11,095 nt of DNA from Solirubrobacteraceae bacterium (lineage in GTDB: Bacteria; Actinomycetota; Thermoleophilia; Solirubrobacterales; Solirubrobacteraceae): the NCBI GenBank assembly GCA_024710825.1, contig JANJUA010000442.1, positions 1-11,095 of the forward strand, read 5' to 3'. The notes below the pieces were generated by a model. The model had not been told where the DNA came from, did not search any database, and saw only the letters and a program-made list of their open reading frames with translations. Below are positions 6,394 to 11,095 of this stretch, piece after piece (position 1 is the first letter of the stretch; each line of letters opens with the position of its first letter). A program made the translations under genes and the position numbers.

Positions 6394-7751
6394 CAGAGAC
6401 CCACCCGGCCCGTGCGGTTGATGAGCGTGTCGAGCATCTCGTCGAGCGTCGACATCGTGCGGGCGGACGCCTGGTAGCCGCGCTGGAAGCGGATCATGTT
6501 CGCCATCTCCTCGTCGAGGGAGACGCCGGAGACCTGGGAGCGGCGCTCGATCGCCGATTCGAGCACCGCGCTCGCCGCGGCCTCCCGGCGGTTGGCGTCG
6601 CGCGCGTCGGAGCCGATGTGCAGGACGAGGCCGGCGTACGCCCGATCCGCGGCGCCGCCCTGGAGCGCCGCGACCGCCAGGGCGACGTCGTTGGCGCCGT
6701 CGGGCGCGCCGGCGACGTTCGTGGTCCTGATCGTCGCCGGGTCGGCGGCGATAGCGGCGTCGATCGCGATCGTTCCGGCGGTCAGGCCCACGACGTCGAA
6801 GAACGGGGCCCCGTGGGCTGTGTTGACGTCGGTGACGAGCCGGTTGACGAAGGCGTCGAGCTCGGCGCGGTAGCCGTCGAGCGTGCCGCCCGGCTCCGAC
6901 AGGGTCTGGAGCGCGCCGACGGTCCCGCCCGGGCTGGGCGTGGCGTAGAGCTGCGTGGCCGGGGGCGTCGGCGCCCAGGCGGTCGAGCCGTCGACGAGCA
7001 GCGGCACCGCGACGCCGCCGAACGCGATCTGAAGCGAGCCGTTGGGCAGGTCGGTCGTCGTGACCTGGCCGAGCTCGGCGAGCCGGTCGATCAGGCGGTC
7101 GCGCTGGTCCATGAGGTCGTTGGGCTGCTTGCCGCCCGCGATCGCGGTGCTGATCTCCTCGTTGAGGTGCGCGATCGTCTGGGCGTTGGCGAGGATGTCG
7201 CCGCCGACGGCGGTCAGCGCCGTGAGCTCGTCGGCCGCGTGCGACCGGATCTGGTCGATGTGCGCGTCGAGCGCCTTGATGCCGTCGACCAGGGCCTGGG
7301 CGTTGACGGCCAGGGCGCTCTTGGTCGCCGCGTCCTCGGGGTGGTTGGAGACCTCCTTCCACGCGTCCCAGTAGCGCGACAGGAGCTTGCCGATGCCGCT
7401 GTCGCCGGGCTCGTTGAGCGCGAGCTCGACGGTCTCGAGGGTCTTGGCGGTGGTGGTGGCCTGGCCGTTGACCGTGGACTGCCCGCGGAACTGGAGATCG
7501 GCGAACACGTCGCGGGCGCGCCGGTAGGCGCTGATGCTGACGCCGCCGCCGAGGTAGGCGCCGCCGCCGCCGGCCAGGGCGCCCGAGGCCAGCTTCAGGC
7601 CGACGATCGACTCGACCTCGGCCGACTGGCGCGAGTAGCCCTCGGTCGCGGCGTTGGTGATGTTGTGGGCCGTGACGTCGAGCTGGCCCTGGTGGGCGAG
7701 CAGCCCGCGCAGCGACGTCTGCAGGCCGAAGAAGCTCGAGATGCCGGACAT
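6393..7751 (-). CDS. flgK: Flagellar hook-filament junction protein FlgK
   Basis: This 452-residue protein is HAP1, the first junction protein on the hook. The N-terminus SSFFGLQTSLRGLLAHQGQLD and the rod/hook-family motif AHNITNAATEGYSRQ (residues 29-42) are diagnostic. The C-terminus has DEEMANMIRFQRGYQASARTM and the heptad-like DEMLDTLIN helix. Between them are the usual helical segment (KEVSNHPEDAATKSAL), the NDLMDQRDRLIDRLAEL motif and a short variable domain. It is on the short side for FlgK, as the surface domain is small. The ATG at 7749-7751 has GGAGG 6 nt upstream and lies 1 nt after the flgN stop. The 3' end overlaps flgL by one base. Confidence 0.95.
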   Translation of the reverse strand: MSGISSFFGLQTSLRGLLAHQGQLDVTAHNITNAATEGYSRQSAEVESIVGLKLASGALAGGGGAYLGGGVSISAYRRARDVFADLQFRGQSTVNGQATTTAKTLETVELALNEPGDSGIGKLLSRYWDAWKEVSNHPEDAATKSALAVNAQALVDGIKALDAHIDQIRSHAADELTALTAVGGDILANAQTIAHLNEEISTAIAGGKQPNDLMDQRDRLIDRLAELGQVTTTDLPNGSLQIAFGGVAVPLLVDGSTAWAPTPPATQLYATPSPGGTVGALQTLSEPGGTLDGYRAELDAFVNRLVTDVNTAHGAPFFDVVGLTAGTIAIDAAIAADPATIRTTNVAGAPDGANDVALAVAALQGGAADRAYAGLVLHIGSDARDANRREAAASAVLESAIERRSQVSGVSLDEEMANMIRFQRGYQASARTMSTLDEMLDTLINRTGRVGL

Positions 7752-7752
7752 G

Positions 7753-8286
7753 TCAGGCCTCCAGGTCCAGGACGCGGTGTGGGTTGCGGACGGGGGTTGC
7801 CACGCGCAGCCCCTCGCCCTGGCGCTCGGCCGGCGGCCGGTAGCCGAGGTCCGGGCCGCCGGACAGCATCCGGGTGAGATGGTCGAGGAACGCGAGCTCC
7901 TGGCGCATGAGGGCGCGGTTGATCCCGTGCTCGCGGGCGATCTCGTTCAGCAGGCCGCGCAGCTCCGCGCTGCGCTCGCGCGCGGGCTCCGCCTCGTGCG
8001 GCGCCATGAGCGTGACGAGCGCGTCGAGGGTGATGGCGTGGCCGGCGACGCCGAGCTGCCCGCCGGCGCGGTGCAGGAGGGCGGTGCGCTCCTGCTCGAG
8101 GGTGGCGCGGTGCTCCATCTCGGCGTGGAGGTCGGTCATGCGCGCCACGACCTCCTCGACCTCCTGGCGCCGGATGGCGGCGCCCTGGCGCAGGACGATG
8201 TCCAGCAGCCGCCGCGCGGACGCGAGCTGGGAGTCGAGGTGGTCGAGCACGGCGGAGCCGAGGGTGGGGGGCGTCGCGGCGAGCAT
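7753..8286 (-). CDS. flgN: FlgN-like export chaperone
   Basis: This 177-residue, largely helical protein matches the FlgN family in pattern more than in strict motifs. It has an N-terminal helix with LDHLDSQLASARRLLDIVLRQ, a charged helix RRQEVEEVVARMTDLHAEM, a basic/acidic helix ending LLHRAG, and a C-terminal helix GINRALMRQELAFLDHLTRML followed by a Pro/Arg-rich tail. FlgN binds FlgK and FlgL and delivers them to the export gate; the location directly before flgK and flgL supports this. The start ATG at 8284-8286 overlaps the preceding gene's stop by one base (TGATG), with GAGG 7 nt upstream. The assignment relies on context as well as sequence. Confidence 0.8.
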   Translation of the reverse strand: MLAATPPTLGSAVLDHLDSQLASARRLLDIVLRQGAAIRRQEVEEVVARMTDLHAEMEHRATLEQERTALLHRAGGQLGVAGHAITLDALVTLMAPHEAEPARERSAELRGLLNEIAREHGINRALMRQELAFLDHLTRMLSGGPDLGYRPPAERQGEGLRVATPVRNPHRVLDLEA

Positions 8287-8546
8287 CAGCCGGCCTCGTA
8301 GATCGTGTGGGCGAGGCCGATGCCGCCGCCGGCGAGGACGGCGTCGGCCATGGCGTCTCCGAGCAGATGGGCGTAGGGACCCTCACGCAGCGGCGCGCCG
8401 GCGGTGGCGGTGAGCTGCTTGGTCAGCTCGCCTACGAGCTGGCGCTCGAAGCCGAGGGCCGCCTGGTAGCGCTCTCGGTCGGCGCGCGGAGCCTGGCGCA
8501 CGTCGGCGGGAAGGAGCGCGCCGTCGATGGGGGGCAGGACGCTCAT
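8286..8546 (-). CDS. flgJ: FlgJ N-terminal-like rod-binding protein (no muramidase domain)
   Basis: This 86-residue protein corresponds to the rod-binding half of FlgJ. It has a central ALGFERQLVGELTKQLTAT helix (equivalent to the FExxFLxxLLKxM part of the family) and a C-terminal segment YAHLLGDAMADAVLAGGGIGLAHTIYEAG, resembling the family ending of a short helix, GGGLGLA and a final helix. The peptidoglycan hydrolase domain of proteobacterial FlgJ is absent, so another enzyme must open the wall. The ATG (8544-8546) overlaps the flgG stop as ATGA. There is no Shine-Dalgarno, suggesting translation depends on flgG. The position between flgG and flgN fits a rod-assembly protein. Confidence 0.78.
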   Translation of the reverse strand: MSVLPPIDGALLPADVRQAPRADRERYQAALGFERQLVGELTKQLTATAGAPLREGPYAHLLGDAMADAVLAGGGIGLAHTIYEAG

Positions 8547-9280
8547 CGCTTGAGCTGGTTGGCGATCTGCGCCATCTGGTCCTGCATGTCGATGGCCCGG
8601 CTCGCAAGCGTGTAGCTGCGCTGCGCGAGCATCATGTCGGTCATCGCCGTGCCCATGTCGACGTCGGAGGTCTCCAGGAGGCCCTGGCGCAGCCTGGCGT
8701 CGGCGCCGGCGCGCACCGGGTTGCCGCTCGCCTGCGTCGGCAGGTGCAGGTTGCCGCCGGCGGGCTGGAGCCGGTCGGGGGCGGCGACCGTCACGAGGCC
8801 GATGCGGCCGAGGACGGCTCCGTCGGCGCCGGTGACCGCGCCGTCGGCGGAGATGGCGACGTCGGTCTCGCCGACGCCCTCGGGGATCCGGACGGGTGGC
8901 TGGAGCGGCAGGCCGTCGGCGCGGAGGCGGCCCTGCCCGTCGACCGTGAGCTGGCCGTTGCGCGTCAGGGCGACGCTGCCGTCGGCCCGGCGCACCTGGA
9001 GCCAGCCCGTGCCCTCGATCGCGACGTCGAGCGGCCGGTCGGTGGTCTTGTAGGACGCTCCTGCGCCGCCGCGGCCGATGACCGTCGCGGCGGCGCCGGC
9101 GCCCTCCACGTTGCCCGGCAGGCCGCCCGGGCCCGCCGCGCTGTAGACGAGGTCGCGGAACGCGACGCGCAGGTGCTTGTAGCCGACCGTGTTGACGTTG
9201 GCTATGTCGTTGGACAGCGCGTCCAGACGGTGCTGCTGCGCTGCCATGCCGGCAGCGGCCGAGTACATGCCTTCGAGCAT
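8543..9280 (-). CDS. flgG: Flagellar distal rod protein FlgG
   Basis: This 245-residue protein forms the axial rod of the basal body. It begins MLEGMYSAAAGMAAQQHRLD and has the family motif LSNDIANVNTVGYK. A middle part follows with DRPLDVAIEGTGWLQVRRADG, the LTRNGQLTVDGQGRL beta motif, and a C-terminal helix LLETSDVDMGTAMTDMMLAQ that packs against the N-terminus. The ATG at 9278-9280 has ACAAGGA just upstream with a 5-nt spacer after the final A. An in-frame extension to 9385 (35 more codons through the repeats) is unlikely because rod proteins start at this MLEGMY position. A long leader with two repeated stem-loops precedes it, and the FlgJ-like gene overlaps its stop. Confidence 0.93.
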   Translation of the reverse strand: MLEGMYSAAAGMAAQQHRLDALSNDIANVNTVGYKHLRVAFRDLVYSAAGPGGLPGNVEGAGAAATVIGRGGAGASYKTTDRPLDVAIEGTGWLQVRRADGSVALTRNGQLTVDGQGRLRADGLPLQPPVRIPEGVGETDVAISADGAVTGADGAVLGRIGLVTVAAPDRLQPAGGNLHLPTQASGNPVRAGADARLRQGLLETSDVDMGTAMTDMMLAQRSYTLASRAIDMQDQMAQIANQLKR

Positions 9281-9285
9281 CGGGT

Positions 9286-9290
9286 TCCTT
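9286..9290 (-). promoter_or_regulatory. flgG ribosome-binding site resembling a CsrA core site
   Basis: The transcript reads ACAAGGA at and just before these bases, matching the ACARGGA core of the known CsrA consensus. It is 5 nt from the flgG AUG. A possible CGGG/CCCG pairing (9281-9284 with 9299-9302) would put it in a large loop and compete with the adjacent repeat stem. Confidence 0.4.
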
Positions 9291-9294
9291 GTCG

Positions 9295-9328
9295 GAGCCC
9301 CGGCCCCCGCTCCCTGCGGTCCAGCCGG
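9295..9328 (-). repeat. 34-bp direct repeat, copy 1 (flgG-proximal), encoding a stem-loop
   Basis: This is identical to copy 2 at 33 of 34 positions, with copy starts 50 bp apart. In the transcript it folds into an outer stem CCGGC/GCCGG and an inner stem CCGC/GCGG, all G-C pairs, split by a UGGA/GG internal loop and capped by AGGGA (9311-9315). The single difference from copy 2 is in the cap. Confidence 0.85.
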
Positions 9329-9344
9329 CGCATCTAAACGTGGA

Positions 9345-9378
9345 GAGCCCCGGCCCCCGCTCCTTGCGGTCCAGCCGG
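9345..9378 (-). repeat. 34-bp direct repeat, copy 2 (flgG-distal), encoding a stem-loop
   Basis: It has the same 5 + 4 bp stem as copy 1, capped by AAGGA (9361-9365). Both copies lie in the 187-bp gap between flgF and flgG. The 50-bp copy spacing is not a multiple of three, arguing against a coding repeat; about five DNA helical turns would also suit a two-site protein operator. Confidence 0.85.
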
Positions 9379-9467
9379 TCCACATACCTATGGTCAGCCC
9401 GGTCGTCGGTCGGCGATGCCGGGACTTGAATCAGGGGTGGACGGGGATATGAGCGCCCGAGGCCCGC

Positions 9468-10151
9468 TCAGCCGAGGCCGGCGACCTGGGTGGCGGCTCG
9501 CTCGAGGGTCGAGTCGATGGTCTGGATCGCCTTCTGGCCGGCCTCGAAGGAGCGCATCGAGGCGATCATGTCCACCATGGCGCGCGCGGGGTCGACGCCG
9601 GAGCCCTCCAGGGCCCCGGCGGTGGCGGTGCCCGTGGCCTGGCCGGCCGCCGCGCCGGTGAAGAGGGAGTCGCCGGCCTTCTCCGCGCCCTCCAGCGCGA
9701 AGACGCCCAGCCGCCCCGGGTCCACCCTGCCGTCGCGCACGTCGATCGTGGCTCCGTTCTGCGTGAGGACGGGATTGCCGAGCTGGTCGGTGAGGATGCC
9801 GCCCGCGCCCTGCGTGAACGCCCCGTTGCGGGTGTAGCGCACGCCGTCATCGGTGCGCACGGCGAAGTGCCCCTCGCCGGCGACCGCGAAGTCGAGCGGG
9901 TCGTTCGTGGTGCGCAGCGGCTGCGGCGCGAGGTCCGTGACGGTCTCGGCGATCTGGGCGCCGAACCCGAGCGGGCCCACAGCCTGGCCGGTGCGGGTGT
10001 TGGTGAGGAGCAGGTCGCCGAACGCCTGCTGCGCCGAGCGGTCGGCCTTGTAGCCGGGCGTCGACGCGTTCGCGAGGTCGTTGGCGAGCTGGTTCTGGCG
10101 TACCTGCTCGGCGAGCATGCCGGAGGCCGCGATGTAGAGGCCGCGTTCCAT
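9468..10151 (-). CDS. flgF: Flagellar proximal rod protein FlgF/FlhO-like
   Basis: This 227-residue rod protein is a paralogue of FlgG. It starts MERGLYIAASGMLAEQVRQN and carries LANDLANASTPGYKADR, TNDPLDFAVAGEGHFAVRT, VRYTRNGAFTQGAGG and a C-terminal helix GVDPARAMVDMIASMRSFEA. FlgF is usually the proximal rod partner of FlgG; in Gram-positives the pair is FlhO/FlhP, and order and length fit that scheme. The ATG at 10149-10151 has only a weak AGG upstream, and the frame is open further upstream, but homology begins here. It starts 37 bp from the divergent fliK-like gene, so its promoter must overlap that spacer or the neighbouring coding sequence. Assignment as FlgF rather than another FlgG-family rod protein is less certain than the family. 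Confidence 0.87.
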   Translation of the reverse strand: MERGLYIAASGMLAEQVRQNQLANDLANASTPGYKADRSAQQAFGDLLLTNTRTGQAVGPLGFGAQIAETVTDLAPQPLRTTNDPLDFAVAGEGHFAVRTDDGVRYTRNGAFTQGAGGILTDQLGNPVLTQNGATIDVRDGRVDPGRLGVFALEGAEKAGDSLFTGAAAGQATGTATAGALEGSGVDPARAMVDMIASMRSFEAGQKAIQTIDSTLERAATQVAGLG

Positions 10152-10166
10152 CGCACCTGAAGGTCG

Positions 10167-10176
10167 GCCGATCGGC
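10167..10176. promoter_or_regulatory. Palindrome in the divergent flgF/fliK spacer
   Basis: A perfect 10-bp palindrome, GCCGATCGGC, sits in the middle of the 37-bp spacer. On both strands it begins GCCGAT, the first six bases of the flagellar sigma-28 -10 consensus GCCGATAA. No TAAA -35 element lies about 15 bp upstream on either strand, so it may instead be an operator or chance. Confidence 0.3.
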
Positions 10177-10188
10177 ACACTTCTTGAG

Positions 10189-10812
10189 ATGAGCGCCGCC
10201 CCGATCAGCGTCGTCCTGCTCCGCAACCTCCTTGCCGACCTCCCGATCCGCCCCGGCGACGTGCTGCCCGCGCGGGTGCTGGCCCGGGAGGGGCAGACGG
10301 GGGTCCTGCAGCTCGCGGGCGTGCGGGTCGACGCGCGGCTGCCGCCGGAGCTGGCCGCCGGCACGCGCCTGCGCCTGCGCGTCGCGGAGGCGGCGAGCGA
10401 GCGGGTCACGCTCCAGGTCGTCCCGCGGACCGAGGCCCAGCCCGCCGCGGCGGCGCAGACGGCGGATCCGCTCGCGGCGGCGCTGCGCGCGGGGCTGGCG
10501 GTGGCGCTGCCCGGCGGAGCGCTCGCGCGGCTCTTCGTCGACCCGGAGGAGGAGGGACGATCGGGCGGCGGGGCCGGCGGGCCGGCGCGCGTGACCCTGC
10601 GCTACGAGGCCGCCGCGCTGGGGCGCGTGGACCTGGCGCTGGCGCTGGCGCCGGGCGCGGTGACGGGCACGATTCACGCGGCCGGCGGCGAGACGGCCGA
10701 GCGTCTGCGCGCGGCGGCGGGTGAGCTGCGCGACGCGCTTGCCGCGGCGACGGGCCGCCCGGCGAGCGTGACCGTGCGCGAGCGGGCCGAGACGGTGGAT
10801 CTGCGTGCCTGA
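10189..10812 (+). CDS. fliK: Short FliK-like flagellar hook-length control protein
   Basis: This 207-residue protein has a beta-rich N-terminal part (PGDVLPARVLAREGQTGVLQL, then RLRLRVAEA) like the N-domains of Gram-positive FliK/YlqG-type proteins. An Ala/Gly-rich linker follows (about 80-133). The C-terminal region (about 134-198) resembles the FliK hook-control domain: LGRVDLALALAPGAVTGTIHA, then TAERLRAAAGELRDAL. That domain contacts the FlhB C-terminal domain to switch export from hook to filament substrates. At 207 residues it is far shorter than most FliK proteins, so a tape-measure role is uncertain. The ATG follows ttcttgag, a weak ribosome-binding site. It overlaps a gene for a free FlhB C-domain by 8 bp, which supports the assignment. 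Family assignment is by pattern. Confidence 0.75.
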   Translation: MSAAPISVVLLRNLLADLPIRPGDVLPARVLAREGQTGVLQLAGVRVDARLPPELAAGTRLRLRVAEAASERVTLQVVPRTEAQPAAAAQTADPLAAALRAGLAVALPGGALARLFVDPEEEGRSGGGAGGPARVTLRYEAAALGRVDLALALAPGAVTGTIHAAGGETAERLRAAAGELRDALAAATGRPASVTVRERAETVDLRA

Positions 10813-11095
10813 GCGGCCCGGGAGGCGGGACCGCGCGGCGGCGCTGCGCTACGACCCCGTCGATCCCGGCGCTCCACGGGTCGTGGCCTCGGGCCGGGGC
10901 GAGGTGGCGCGTCAGATCGTCGCGACGGCGCGGGCCGCGGGCGTCCCGGTGCGTGACGACGCGGCGCTCGCGGAGGCGCTGTCGGCGCTCGAGCTCGACA
11001 CCGAGGTCCCGGAGGCGCTCTGGTCGGCGGTCGCGGAGGCGCTGATCTGGGCCCACCGGATGGACCTCGGCGCACTGCGCCGCGTCCGCCCGGGC
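10805..11095 (+). CDS. Free-standing FlhB C-terminal-domain protein (FhlX/YlqH type), open at window edge
   Basis: Ninety-seven codons run to the last base with no stop. The sequence AAALRYDPVDPGAPRVVASG, then EVARQIVATARAAGVPVRDD, ALAEALSALELDTEVPEALW and AVAEALIWAHRMD, matches the part of FlhB after its NPTH self-cleavage site. There is no NPTH and no membrane domain, as in the small FlhB-like proteins (B. subtilis YlqH). These are thought to act at the export gate where FliK binds. The GTG at 10805-10807 overlaps the fliK stop by 8 bp; GGTGG lies close upstream. Known members are about this size, so only a few residues are probably missing. Being cut by the edge, its end is unknown. Confidence 0.82.
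   Translation, partial: MPERPGRRDRAAALRYDPVDPGAPRVVASGRGEVARQIVATARAAGVPVRDDAALAEALSALELDTEVPEALWSAVAEALIWAHRMDLGALRRVRPG

Noticed and set aside
6618..7877. Long plus-strand open frame (419 codons) opposite flgK and flgN.
   Set aside because: It is a shadow of well-recognised flgK; the composition is repetitive Arg/Gly/Asp with no recognisable domain.
9281..9385. Possible 35-residue N-terminal extension of flgG through the repeats.
   Set aside because: FlgG proteins start at the MLEGMYSAAAGM position, the internal ATG has a good ribosome-binding site, and the 50-bp repeat spacing is out of frame.
9418..9453. tRNA-like pieces on the minus strand: a CTCATAT anticodon-loop-like heptamer and a T-arm-like GATTCAAGTCCCGGC about 20 nt on.
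   Set aside because: The T-stem has only three of five pairs and the anticodon stem has mismatches. No matching acceptor or D-arm is found and the region overlaps the flgF 3' end. It is probably chance; tRNAscan would settle it.
1..11095. CRISPR array, insertion sequence, integrase, toxin-antitoxin or defence genes.
   Set aside because: There is no repeat-spacer series, transposase motif or terminal inverted repeat. All recognisable genes are cell-wall, kinase or flagellar genes in orderly operons with uniform composition.

Overview
The window comes from a flagellated, very GC-rich bacterium (about 70% G+C or more by eye, with coding-frame third positions almost all G or C). A PASTA-domain Ser/Thr kinase next to ddl, a second Ser/Thr kinase with a discoidin-like extracellular domain, and a FliW/CsrA-controlled flagellar operon together fit a motile actinobacterium. 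Thermoleophilia (Solirubrobacterales) is my best guess. That is inference from gene style and would need a protein search.

Layout. (a) 1-2201, plus strand: the 3' part of a PknB/PrkC-type kinase with one membrane helix and four PASTA repeats, overlapping ddl (D-Ala-D-Ala ligase) by 4 bp. This is a cell-wall pair. (b) 2205-3713, minus strand: a complete second Ser/Thr kinase converging on ddl with only 3 bp between the stop codons. (c) 3714-3885: a non-coding gap with two GC hairpins, the likely transcription end of the flagellar operon. (d) 3886-10151, minus strand: an operon read flgF, flgG, flgJ-like, flgN, flgK, flgL, fliW, csrA, fliC. From flgG onward every junction is an overlap or a gap of no more than 59 bp. 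The one larger gap (187 bp) lies between flgF and flgG and carries a 34-bp tandem direct repeat. (e) 10189-11095, plus strand, divergent: a short FliK-like hook-length protein overlapping a free-standing FlhB C-terminal-domain protein (FhlX/YlqH type) that runs to the window edge without a stop.

How the genes work together. flgF and flgG build the rod, the FlgJ-like protein is a rod-binding cap, flgK and flgL form the hook-filament junction with flgN as their chaperone, and fliC is the filament. FliK and FhlX belong to the export switch from hook to filament substrates. fliW, csrA and fliC encode the complete partner-switch known from Bacillus, in which CsrA represses flagellin translation, FliW traps CsrA, and flagellin traps FliW.

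The most interesting signal is in the RNA of this operon. The Shine-Dalgarno sequences of fliC and of csrA itself each sit in the loop of a small hairpin with an AAGGA loop motif, which is the CsrA site style. The two tandem repeats in the flgG leader each encode an all-GC stem-loop with an ARGGA loop, and their only sequence difference falls on the degenerate R position. The flgG Shine-Dalgarno reads ACAAGGA. This suggests CsrA acts on several points of its own operon, not only on flagellin. I found no CRISPR array, insertion sequence or convincing tRNA.
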